Positions 24,509 through 31,961 of a stretch of DNA of 39,044 nt are shown here, one piece after another. The stretch's first letter is position 1, and each line of letters opens with the position of its first letter. The notes under the pieces are model-generated. The model was not told the DNA's origin, ran no database searches, and worked only from the letters and a program-made list of their open reading frames with translations. The position numbers and the translations under genes were made by a program. The stretch is from Chloroflexi bacterium 54-19 (GTDB lineage: Bacteria > Chloroflexota > Chloroflexia > Chloroheliales > Chloroheliaceae), in the NCBI GenBank assembly GCA_001898225.1, contig MKTJ01000081.1:1-39044 (forward strand), written 5' to 3'.

Positions 24509-25942
24509 ATGCTTTCCGCAAGCCAACGTCACGGCTTTTTATTTCGCTCGCGTCTTATTTACCTGCTGGCAACTGTCCTGGTCGCCCAGATGGTCCTTTT
24601 AGTGAACCCGACCCAGGCTGCCTCAACTTCTCCCGATTTAGCTACGGCCAGCTATGTGCCCGACCCCGGTGGCGTCCGGTTCTTCAAAGATACCGGCCAC
24701 AATGTTACCGGCCTCTTTTTGCAAAATTACTACGATACCGGCGGGCTGGCGACCAACGGCCTGGCCCTGACCGAAGAATTTAAGGATAAAGACGGCCTCA
24801 CCATCCAGGTCTTCGAACGGGCCATCTTTGAATTGCACCAGCCGTCCCAGACCGCCGATAATCCCCAGCCGCAGCCCTATATCGAACACAAATTGCTGGG
24901 CAGTCTTCTAACCGCCGGGCGGGACTTTGGAAAGGTCGAAAACGGCGTCACCAATGCGGAAACTACCTTTTTTCCCCAGACCGGCCACACTCTCAGTCAC
25001 GGCTTTTTGGCCTACTGGCAAAATAACGGTGGGCTACCCGCTTTTGGCTACCCGCTTAGCGAGGAATTCCAGGAGAAAAATCCTGATGACGGCCAGACCT
25101 ATACCGTCCAGTATTTCGAGCGGGCCCGCTTCGAGTACCATCCCGAACACGCCGGGACACCCTACGAGGTCCAACTGGGCCTCCTGGGACGGCAGTATGC
25201 TGCCACCCAGGATTACGACTCGGCCCTGTTTGCCCCGGTAAAATCGCTCTTGCTTGGTTCCCAGGAGTCGGTGGCGGTGCCGTCCTTGATGTACCATCAT
25301 ATCCGCGACCTGACCCAACCGCTCAACTCCGACCTGAATAATTACTCCGTGACCCCGGCGGCTTTTGTCGAACAACTCAACTGGCTCCAGGCTAACGGCT
25401 ACCATACCGTCACGATTTCGCAGATAACCGATTACCTGAAATATGGGGTTCCGTTGCCGTCCAAGCCGGTCAACCTGCGTTTTGACGACGGCTGGGCCAA
25501 CCAGTTGTTCGCGGCCAACGAAATGAAAAAGCGCGGCATGACGGCCACATTCTTTGTAATCACCCAGGCCAGCACCTATCCTTATATGACCCACGAACAG
25601 GTCAAACAACTCGACCTCGACGGCTTTGAGGTCGCCAGTCACACTCGTAATCACCCGTTTTTGACCAAAGCCACGGCTGAGTTCGACTGGAACCAGATTA
25701 GCGGCAGCAAAGCCGACCTGGAAAAATTGTTGGGCCACCCGGTCCGCAGTTTCGCCTATCCCTACGGCGATCACAACGCCGCGATTGACGCCATGGTCCA
25801 GCGGGCCGGGTACGATAGCGGGGAGGGTATCGAGGCGAACGCTTACTGGCGCACCAACCGTCTCTTTAACGAACCGGCTATCTCGGTTTCCAATGTGCGG
25901 ACGCTCAACACCTTTATCGCCAGGGTCAAGTACGGTTTGTAA
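24509..25942 (+). CDS. secreted polysaccharide deacetylase with two TGH-type repeats
   Basis: This 477-residue exported enzyme has a signal peptide whose core is LIYLLATVLVAQMVLLV, with cleavage near TQA|AS (37). Two related modules follow: residues about 55-132 (VRFFKDTGHNVTGLF, then IQVFERAIFELH) and 150-231 (TTFFPQTGHTLSHGF, GYPLSEEF, VQYFERARFEYH, LGLLGRQ). The NodB domain (about 255-470) has MYHH, RFDDGW (metal Asp 327), SHTRNH (His 378 and 382) and FAYPYGDHN. It should remove acetyl groups from cell-wall or extracellular glycans. I chose the ATG at 24509 because AGGAG lies ten bases upstream and the signal peptide then begins normally. Confidence 0.93.
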   Translation: MLSASQRHGFLFRSRLIYLLATVLVAQMVLLVNPTQAASTSPDLATASYVPDPGGVRFFKDTGHNVTGLFLQNYYDTGGLATNGLALTEEFKDKDGLTIQVFERAIFELHQPSQTADNPQPQPYIEHKLLGSLLTAGRDFGKVENGVTNAETTFFPQTGHTLSHGFLAYWQNNGGLPAFGYPLSEEFQEKNPDDGQTYTVQYFERARFEYHPEHAGTPYEVQLGLLGRQYAATQDYDSALFAPVKSLLLGSQESVAVPSLMYHHIRDLTQPLNSDLNNYSVTPAAFVEQLNWLQANGYHTVTISQITDYLKYGVPLPSKPVNLRFDDGWANQLFAANEMKKRGMTATFFVITQASTYPYMTHEQVKQLDLDGFEVASHTRNHPFLTKATAEFDWNQISGSKADLEKLLGHPVRSFAYPYGDHNAAIDAMVQRAGYDSGEGIEANAYWRTNRLFNEPAISVSNVRTLNTFIARVKYGL

Positions 25943-25975
25943 CCGCTGCTTATCCAGGGTCCTGTCCGGGAATCA

Positions 25976-26014
25976 AAAGGGAGCGAGACTATGCAAGGTC
26001 GCTCCCTTTGTTTT
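25976..26014 (+). terminator. intrinsic terminator after the polysaccharide deacetylase
   Basis: AAAGGGAGCGA (25976-25986) pairs perfectly with TCGCTCCCTTT (25999-26009) and is followed by GTTTT. It lies between convergent genes, so it may also stop the tetR transcript from the other side. Confidence 0.88.
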
Positions 26015-26042
26015 AAAAATATTCCGCGTACGATTAATACTT

Positions 26043-26663
26043 CTAATACTTCACTTTTTCGCTAAAAAGTATACCCAGGCACATCTCGACAATCTGCTCG
26101 ATTTTGTCTTCCACGGATAGCTTGCCAAAAGAAGCCTGGTCAATTACCGCCTTGCTAATCAGGCCCACCAGCATACTGGTCAGGGCCTCGTTGGTGATTT
26201 TACGGACCGGGTATTTCACCCGCATCCGGCCAATCAGGTATTTGATGGCGTCGTTGGACTGCTCGGCTTCGTCGGAATAGCTGCCCCGGATTAACATCTC
26301 CTGCTGGGTCCGCAAAAAGCAAAAGGCGTACTCTTTTGGGTTGGTCAGGCCCCAGCGGATAAAGGCCCGCCCCACTGACAAAAACTGGGCCAGCGGTTCA
26401 GCCGGGGCCGTCTGAAAGGCTTTGGTAGTGATGTGCGCCTCGTCTTCGAGGATTTTCGTGAGCAAGGCGTTGGAGAGTTCCTCCTTGCTCTTGAAGTGGG
26501 TATAGAAACTGGCCTTCGATTTAAAGCCGGTGGCCTGGCGGATATCGTCAATCGAGGTGCCGTCATAGCCGCGCTCGGTAAAAAGTTGAAGGGCTTTCTG
26601 AAAGATTAAATCGCGGCTGCTCTGGCCGGGGGTTCTGGTTGGTTCCTTGACTAAATTGGTCAT
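26043..26663 (-). CDS. TetR family transcriptional regulator
   Basis: This 206-residue repressor has a canonical TetR N-terminus: DLIFQKALQLFTERGYDGTS, IDDIRQATGFKSKASFYTHF, then KSKEELSNALL. The remaining helices form the ligand and dimer domain, including EEYAFCFLRTQQEM-like stretches with no known ligand signature. It probably represses itself, because its promoter is followed by the palindrome CGAACGTTCG (26685-26694). No other copy of that palindrome was noticed in the window, so further targets are elsewhere or absent. The gene converges on the polysaccharide deacetylase. Confidence 0.93.
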   Translation of the reverse strand: MTNLVKEPTRTPGQSSRDLIFQKALQLFTERGYDGTSIDDIRQATGFKSKASFYTHFKSKEELSNALLTKILEDEAHITTKAFQTAPAEPLAQFLSVGRAFIRWGLTNPKEYAFCFLRTQQEMLIRGSYSDEAEQSNDAIKYLIGRMRVKYPVRKITNEALTSMLVGLISKAVIDQASFGKLSVEDKIEQIVEMCLGILFSEKVKY

Positions 26664-26684
26664 TTTTCACCTGAAAAGCCTAAA

Positions 26685-26733
26685 CGAACGTTCGGATACA
26701 CTTCATTGTAGCCAAAAAGTTCAGGTTGGTCAA
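26685..26733 (-). promoter_or_regulatory. tetR promoter with CGAACGTTCG operator
   Basis: On the minus strand: TTGACC (26728-26733), a 17-base spacer, TACAAT (26705-26710), then the perfect 10-base palindrome CGAACGTTCG (26685-26694) around the expected early transcribed region. The -35 box overlaps the stop codon (26730-26732) of the preceding gene. Confidence 0.8.
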
Positions 26734-27212
26734 GAAAAGTTTGATTTAATTTGATGACTCCCGCATGGACCGACGAACTGGGAGACCACAATTTGGGTTC
26801 TTTTATCCGCTAATTCCTCGTAGGCTACATTCAAAAAGAAAGCCGAACACTGGGTATGAAAGAAATCGTAACTAAAGATAGAAAAGGTTTTGCTTTTATC
26901 ATCCAGCACGAAGTTTGTATAGTTTTTACTAATAATCTCATTATACCAATCGTTTCGATTGAGTAATGCATTGTATCCGACAGTTACTTTTTTAAGTTGA
27001 TCACTCGAAACCATAACGGTCTGTTTTATATTATTCCCATAATCGGTAACGGTTTGAATTACCGTTGCCCCAGGGTACAAAGGTGGTTCGGTCCAATCCA
27101 CTTTATGTAACAGGTAAAAAGCGAGAAGCAGGGCCAGGATTACAATTACCCCGGTCTTTTTAGAAAGAGGGTTGCGAATAACCGCAGGAGGACGTTCTTG
27201 TGTAGCGACCAT
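26730..27212 (-). CDS. membrane-anchored hypothetical protein, PLYPGA/VGPCG family, copy 2
   Basis: This 160-residue protein has one N-terminal membrane anchor (GVIVILALLLAFYLL, about residues 21-35) and an outer domain of about 120 residues. It is not a family I can name. Conserved marks shared with its neighbour are WTEPPLYPGA right after the membrane, a W-Y/F position near the middle (NDWYNEI), FFHTQCSAFFLNVAY, and a C-terminal VVSQFVGPCG. The two Cys could form a disulfide outside the cell. CGGAG lies 11 bases before the ATG. It follows its paralog by 27 bases and is clearly in the same operon. Confidence 0.7.
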   Translation of the reverse strand: MVATQERPPAVIRNPLSKKTGVIVILALLLAFYLLHKVDWTEPPLYPGATVIQTVTDYGNNIKQTVMVSSDQLKKVTVGYNALLNRNDWYNEIISKNYTNFVLDDKSKTFSIFSYDFFHTQCSAFFLNVAYEELADKRTQIVVSQFVGPCGSHQIKSNFS

Positions 27213-27239
27213 ATATAAAAACTCCGATATTACCCAGAA

Positions 27240-27713
27240 TTAAGAGATGGGGTTCCCGCAAGGGCCAACAGTCTGGACCGTGGTTATGTTGCTATCGAAC
27301 CGGGTCACATTTTCAATTGTAACATCCAGGTAGAAGGCCGGGCAATTATTCTGGTAAATGGTAAAAAAATCGGGTATCTCTAAATTTTTCGAGCCATCAA
27401 CATAAGTCAAGGTGGCTTTCAAAACTGGTGAACCCTGGAAATTTATCTCGAACCAGTTGTGGAAATTGAGTTCGAGCAGGTAAATATCGGCCAGGTGGGT
27501 ATAGTATTCGTGGGTGTTGAAGGTGGTCGTTTTTACGGAGCCATTCCCCGAAACGGTGGTCTTAACATTCAGGGCGCCGGAATACAGGGGCGCGTCCACC
27601 CAGGCGGTCTTGCTATTGATTACAAAAAGAATCCCCCCGGTCACAAGACACGTCCCCACCACGAATGCGATGGTTGCGAATAGCGACAAATTACCTTTAG
27701 GGGGTTTCTTCAT
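27240..27713 (-). CDS. membrane-anchored hypothetical protein, PLYPGA/VGPCG family, copy 1
   Basis: This 157-residue protein is the tandem paralog of the one at 26730-27212. It has the same design: an N-terminal membrane segment (FATIAFVVGTCLVTGGILFV), then WVDAPLYSGA, an HNWFEI aromatic pair, a FFTIYQNNCPAFYLDV segment holding the first conserved Cys, and a final TVQTVGPCG with the second. Identity between the two is low outside these marks, so the duplication is old. No catalytic residues are apparent. It is followed at 27 bases by copy 2 and preceded by the small membrane protein gene. Confidence 0.7.
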   Translation of the reverse strand: MKKPPKGNLSLFATIAFVVGTCLVTGGILFVINSKTAWVDAPLYSGALNVKTTVSGNGSVKTTTFNTHEYYTHLADIYLLELNFHNWFEINFQGSPVLKATLTYVDGSKNLEIPDFFTIYQNNCPAFYLDVTIENVTRFDSNITTVQTVGPCGNPIS

Positions 27714-27771
27714 ACGCGGCCCTGCCTACTTCACGGGCAACACCCGCAATGGAAATGGACGACCCGGCTAT

Positions 27772-27912
27772 TTATTTTACGGGCAAAATCCCGAAATGGA
27801 AAATACTTTCGAGTATCGTCAGGACAAAAAAGGCTATCGAAAGAGTAATCAGCACGTATAACATGTAGCGGACGTATTTATTGACGTATTTGCGGGGCGG
27901 TTGTTGTTTCAT
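27772..27912 (-). CDS. 46-residue single-pass membrane protein
   Basis: This small gene encodes a basic N-terminus (MKQQPPRKYVNKYVRY) followed by one hydrophobic helix (MLYVLITLSIAFFVLTIL) and a short tail ending GILPVK. The ATG at 27912 is preceded by GAGGG at four bases. The open frame extends upstream to 28047 inside the mraY gene, but that part is the mraY shadow. It lies 50 bases after the mraY stop and 58 bases before the next gene, so it is probably transcribed with mraY. The function is unknown; a small partner of an envelope enzyme is possible. Confidence 0.6.
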   Translation of the reverse strand: MKQQPPRKYVNKYVRYMLYVLITLSIAFFVLTILESIFHFGILPVK

Positions 27913-27962
27913 TTTTCCCTCGATAAAAAATCTTAAAGCCTCTTTCGTGGTCTTGCCGCCTT

Positions 27963-29102
27963 TTACAGCAGGGCCAAAGCGACCCCTACCATCGCCAGCA
28001 CCATTCCGACCAGGGCAAAACGTACCGAGACCTGGGTCTCGCTCCAACCGCTTTTCTCAAAATGGTGATGGAGCGGTGTAATTTTGAAAATGCGTTTGCC
28101 GGTCCCGGTCAGGCGTTTGGTAATCTTGAAATAGGAGACCTGGATAATGACCGAGGCTGCTTCGGCTACAAAAACGCCACCAATAATCGGCAGCAGCAGC
28201 CACTGGTTGGTCTGAAAAGCCAGCACCGCCAGCAGCGCCCCCAGCGTCAGCGACCCGGTGTCACCCATAAAGACGTGGGCCGGGTAAGCGTTGTACCACA
28301 AAAAGCCCAGGCAGGCCCCGGCCGCCGCGAACCCGATTAAAACCACCTGGTCCTGCCCTTGCAAGAAACCGATTATAGCGTAAGCCATAAAAGCAAAGGC
28401 GCAGGTAAGGCCCGCCAGGGTATCGAGGCCGTCCGTAAGGTTTACGGCGTTGGAAAAACCGGCAATAACGATGGTCACAATCGGTATATACAGCCAGCCC
28501 AGCACCAGCGGTTCGCGGATAAACGGAACATAGACCTTTTCCAGGTCGAGCGGACCGTTAAGGACGATTGCGGCGATGAGCGAGATTACCAGCAGCCAGG
28601 CCATTTTGAACCGGGCGGTCAGCCCCCGGTTCAGACGGCGCAGACGGCGGCGTTTTTCACGTTTGGTTTCGATACCGTTCTCCGGCTGGGTCAGCAACGC
28701 CTGGTCCCAACCGACCAGGCTTAACATATCGTCCACCGCGCCGAGGACACCGCAGGAAATGATAATCCCGATTGGCAGCAGCACCGACCAGCGTCCCGTG
28801 ATCCAGATAACCAGGGCGCAGACAATTAGAATCGCCAGGATAATCATTATGCCGCCCATGGTCGGGGTGCCGGTCTTGACGATATGGCTTTCCGGGCCAT
28901 CGCCCCGAATACTCTTACCGATTTTTTTCAGGCGCAGCCAGGCCAGGAGCGGTCGCCCGATGATGAGCGAAAGAACAAAGCCGACCGCTGCCAGGCCAAG
29001 ACCGTAGGCAATCCACTTTGCTTCCAGGGCGGCGGTCGGATTCGTAACGATTTCACCGATTTTTGTTGTGTTTGAGGCTAAAAAATTGCCTTCAATTATC
29101 AT
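27963..29102 (-). CDS. mraY: phospho-N-acetylmuramoyl-pentapeptide-transferase
   Basis: This 379-residue integral membrane enzyme transfers phospho-MurNAc-pentapeptide to undecaprenyl phosphate, giving lipid I. Family marks are all present: HIVKTGTPTMGG, the acidic GAVDDMLSL, NAVNLTDGLDTLAG, HVFMGDTGSLTLG and the C-terminal TPLHHHFE. About ten hydrophobic segments are visible. Between the second and third motifs lies a charged insert (about residues 136-165, rich in Arg and Lys) longer than in the common forms. It is not inside a standard cell-division cluster here: no murD, ftsW or murG flank it. AAGG lies nine bases before the ATG. Confidence 0.95.
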   Translation of the reverse strand: MIIEGNFLASNTTKIGEIVTNPTAALEAKWIAYGLGLAAVGFVLSLIIGRPLLAWLRLKKIGKSIRGDGPESHIVKTGTPTMGGIMIILAILIVCALVIWITGRWSVLLPIGIIISCGVLGAVDDMLSLVGWDQALLTQPENGIETKREKRRRLRRLNRGLTARFKMAWLLVISLIAAIVLNGPLDLEKVYVPFIREPLVLGWLYIPIVTIVIAGFSNAVNLTDGLDTLAGLTCAFAFMAYAIIGFLQGQDQVVLIGFAAAGACLGFLWYNAYPAHVFMGDTGSLTLGALLAVLAFQTNQWLLLPIIGGVFVAEAASVIIQVSYFKITKRLTGTGKRIFKITPLHHHFEKSGWSETQVSVRFALVGMVLAMVGVALALL

Positions 29103-29213
29103 AAAAAGTAACCTTATATTTCCTGATAAGGGTTGAATTAGCGAGAGAGATAAAAAATTGAGCAGCTACTTTAATGCTTGCTATATTACTTCAAACCTGT
29201 TAAAAACTGCCGG

Positions 29214-30350
29214 TCAAAAATGATTAACCCGGTCCCACCCATTATTGCGTCCCAGGTAATCATCCAGGACCGCTACTGCTTCCGGCATGTTGCGCCGGGC
29301 AAAGCCAATCCTGAAGTTCCGGTTTTCCGCGTCAAAAAGGGTGCTAGGAATTAATAGCACCCCGGTCTGGTCCAACAAATTCTGGCAGAACAGGTCGGCG
29401 GCGTCCTGTTTGAGCGACGGAAAAGCGATAGTGCCTGCTTTGGGTCGCTGCCAGTTAAAGACTGCCTCGTACTTCTCGAAAAGGCGGTCAAGAATTGGTA
29501 GATTCTCGTTGATAATTGCCAGGTTGCGCTCCGCCAGGGTTTCGCGGTGGCGCAACGCCAGCGCCGCCAAAAATTCGCTGGGGGCGCTGTTGCACATAGA
29601 CATATAGTCTTTATGCGCGATCATCCGGCCCAGGATTTCCCGGTTTTGCGAGGCCACCCAGCCAATCCTTAACCCGGCCAGCCCGTAAGTCTTGGACATT
29701 ACACCCAGCGACACGGCGTTTTCGTACAGGTCGCAGGCGGCGGGCAGGCGGTCGGCCCGGTCGTATTCGAGTTCGCGGTAAACCTCATCGGAAAAAAGGA
29801 GGAGTTTATGCTCGCGGGCTATTTCGATAAGCTCCCGCTGTTTGGCCGCGTCCATCAAATAACCGGTCGGGTTATGGGGGCAGTTTACCACAATCGCCCT
29901 GGTGTTGGGTTGGATAACTTTTCGTAAAAAGTCAAGGTCAAGCTCCCAGCCGTCTTCCTCGCGGGTGGTCCAGCGCGTGACCTCGCAGCCGTTGGCGGCG
30001 GCAATCTCGGTCAGCGATTGATAGCAGGGAAAATGGACGATGATATGGTCGCCGGGGTCTACGGCCACGTTCATAAAATTATAGATGGCTTCTTCGGCCC
30101 CGGTATGCACCACGATTTCGTCTGGCCCAATCCGAGTGTAGAGTTGCGAGATAGCCTCGCGCAGGGCCGGGCTGCCGGGATACTCGGTATAGCCAAGCCA
30201 GAGTTTGTTTAACCGGGCCGCCGCGTCCGGTTCAAGGGCCAGCAAGTCCTCGACAGCCAGGGATTCGCTATCCGAACTGCACAGGAGATATTTAACCTTG
30301 AACTCGTACCTGTCGAAAAAGCGTTCCAGCTTGAAAGGGTTAATTTTCAC
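29214..30350 (-). CDS. PLP-dependent class I/II aminotransferase
   Basis: This 378-residue fold-type I enzyme uses pyridoxal phosphate. Key residues are the CPHNPTG loop (Asn about 160), FSDEVYREL (Asp about 188, Tyr 191) and the Schiff-base Lys 220 in MSKTYGLAGLRIGW. The N-terminus begins KINPFKLERFFDRYEFKVKY, a pattern I associate with amino acid-modifying members near capreomycidine-synthase-like enzymes. That is a hint only. The start is GTG (30350) behind GGGAAAGA. It overlaps the stop of the 2-oxoglutarate oxygenase gene by 11 bases, so the two are translationally coupled and likely act on the same substrate. Confidence 0.9.
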   Translation of the reverse strand: MKINPFKLERFFDRYEFKVKYLLCSSDSESLAVEDLLALEPDAAARLNKLWLGYTEYPGSPALREAISQLYTRIGPDEIVVHTGAEEAIYNFMNVAVDPGDHIIVHFPCYQSLTEIAAANGCEVTRWTTREEDGWELDLDFLRKVIQPNTRAIVVNCPHNPTGYLMDAAKQRELIEIAREHKLLLFSDEVYRELEYDRADRLPAACDLYENAVSLGVMSKTYGLAGLRIGWVASQNREILGRMIAHKDYMSMCNSAPSEFLAALALRHRETLAERNLAIINENLPILDRLFEKYEAVFNWQRPKAGTIAFPSLKQDAADLFCQNLLDQTGVLLIPSTLFDAENRNFRIGFARRNMPEAVAVLDDYLGRNNGWDRVNHF

Positions 30351-31191
30351 TCTTTCCCGGCTTTCCTTTAGCTTGCTGGTAATTATTCCAATATTCTTTC
30401 TGTTGTTCTGCTATCTCGTTAACCGTCATAAGATAGCGGGCTGCCGGGCCAACGCCTTCCGGGACATTCTGGCCGATGGAAGTATAGTAAGGATAGCCGG
30501 GTGCGATATGAACGCATTGAAGGGTCCGGCGCGGTTCCTGGCTGTTGTTCTGGGTGCCGCTGTGCCAGAGATGGCCGTTGAAAATGATAGCCGACCCCGC
30601 CGGGGCCACCGCGAAAATTTGCCCGGGGTGGTTGTAGTTCGGCTGGCGAGTTTCTTTTGGTGGCAGGCCGGTTTCGGTGTGGGTACCCGGCACCAGGCGG
30701 GTCGCGCCATTTTTGATAGTAAAGTCGTCAAGCGCCCACAGCGAAGTTACCACCAGGTAGGGTGATCCAGGCTGGCGGGGTGGGGCGTCGGAATGGAGCC
30801 CCTGCTGGCCGAAACCGGGTAGGGGGTCGCGCCCGTGGATACCGCCAAAACGCAGGTCGTCACCCAGGATGTGGCGGACCGCCGCCAGCAATTTCGGGTG
30901 GGTATAGACATCCTCGAAAATTTGGCCGGGCGCAAGTGAAATGGGAACATGACGGGTGCCGGTGGTCTGGCGGGCGTGCTGGCCGTTTTCTTTTTCGTGT
31001 TCTTCCAGTAACTGTTCGAAGGCGGCGCGGAGTTGTTCCAGCCATTTTTTGTCAAGCAGACCGGGGACAATCAAAAATCCCTGCCGGTCAAGACTGTCTT
31101 TCTCGGCCCTGGTAAGGGTCTTGTCGTTAGCACCTACAGCCTCGAAAAGCTCGTCGATATTGGTAATTGCGCCGGTTTGTTGAGTCTTCAT
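30340..31191 (-). CDS. phytanoyl-CoA dioxygenase (PhyH)-like Fe(II)/2-oxoglutarate oxygenase
   Basis: This 283-residue non-heme iron oxygenase carries the iron triad as HSD (His 133, Asp 135) in GQQGLHSDAPPR and His 210 in FNGHLWHSGTQ. A 2-oxoglutarate-binding Arg lies in the following EPRRTLQ. The conserved NGATRLVPGTH block (161-171) is the PhyH family hallmark. These enzymes hydroxylate amino acids, acyl chains or secondary metabolites. The tight coupling to an aminotransferase points to an amino acid or its derivative, which is inference. GAGG lies eight bases before the ATG. Confidence 0.9.
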   Translation of the reverse strand: MKTQQTGAITNIDELFEAVGANDKTLTRAEKDSLDRQGFLIVPGLLDKKWLEQLRAAFEQLLEEHEKENGQHARQTTGTRHVPISLAPGQIFEDVYTHPKLLAAVRHILGDDLRFGGIHGRDPLPGFGQQGLHSDAPPRQPGSPYLVVTSLWALDDFTIKNGATRLVPGTHTETGLPPKETRQPNYNHPGQIFAVAPAGSAIIFNGHLWHSGTQNNSQEPRRTLQCVHIAPGYPYYTSIGQNVPEGVGPAARYLMTVNEIAEQQKEYWNNYQQAKGKPGKSEN

Positions 31192-31233
31192 CGTTACTAC
31201 CTCGTTAAGGCATGCTGTGGCCGCCGGTTGGCT

Positions 31234-31749
31234 TCAAGAATACTTCCAGAAGGTGACATTTTCAGGCGCACCTTCTTCCGTCCAGGCCAGGACGGTGGCT
31301 GGCACCAACCGGTAATTGATTCTATCGGGATTTACTTCGGGCCGGTTGCCGGGATATTTGGCCTCGTAAGCAGCGGCGAAGGGCTCGAAGGCGACCGGGT
31401 CAGCCGGGATTTCCTCCAACCGCCCCTCGAAAATGACTACTTCCGCGCCGCTTTCCAGGTGAATGACCACTTCGGGATGAGCCGAAAGATTTATGAATTT
31501 TTGCGAGTCACGTCCGGTAGTGAAATAAAAGGTGCCGTTGTGCCAGACACACCAGATGGGTATGGCATGGGGCCGCCCGTCCGGGTAGGTCGAACCGAGC
31601 CAGTAGTTATGGGCGGCTTTAACCCGTTCCATCACCCATTCCCAGGACAGCAGACCTTTAATAGCGTCTGGGTCAATATTCAAATTACCCGTTTCGAAGG
31701 GGCTGCGAATTGGCTCAGGAAAGGTTTGGAGTTGATTACTTTCACTCAT
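31234..31749 (-). CDS. pyridoxamine 5'-phosphate oxidase family (PPOX) flavoprotein
   Basis: This 171-residue split-barrel protein shows the PPOX pattern: AHNYWLGSTYPDGRPHAIPI, VWHNGTFYFTTGRDSQKF, and a buried VVIHLESGAEVVIFEGRLEEI strand pair. Such proteins bind FMN or F420 and reduce small molecules or bind them; the true pyridoxamine oxidase is longer at the C-terminus. It is first in the operon with the oxygenase (42 bases to the next start) and aminotransferase, which suggests a redox or cofactor role there. No strong ribosome-binding site precedes the ATG. Confidence 0.85.
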   Translation of the reverse strand: MSESNQLQTFPEPIRSPFETGNLNIDPDAIKGLLSWEWVMERVKAAHNYWLGSTYPDGRPHAIPIWCVWHNGTFYFTTGRDSQKFINLSAHPEVVIHLESGAEVVIFEGRLEEIPADPVAFEPFAAAYEAKYPGNRPEVNPDRINYRLVPATVLAWTEEGAPENVTFWKYS

Positions 31750-31961
31750 ATTATTTTCAAAAGTCGGTCTGGTCGTTTTGCGGCATCACCTGTCAGGGTA
31801 AAGTGTTATACCCTTGTAACAAATATAATGCGTTCGGTTATTTCTGGTTATGCTAAAACCCTTGCAATTTAATAAATATGTTGATGCGTATATTGGCGCG
31901 CCAGCACCACATTCTGTGTGATACTGGCGGGTGTCCTATGTTGAGCGGGACTTGAGTGACC

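Noticed and set aside
31033..31872. 279-codon plus-strand frame across the PPOX and oxygenase genes
   Set aside because: It is antisense to two recognisable enzymes and bridges their intergenic gap by chance.
31901..31927. CGCCAG...CTGGCG inverted repeat after the Ski2-like helicase gene as a terminator
   Set aside because: There is no T-run on either side in the direction of transcription, so it is not supported as an intrinsic terminator.
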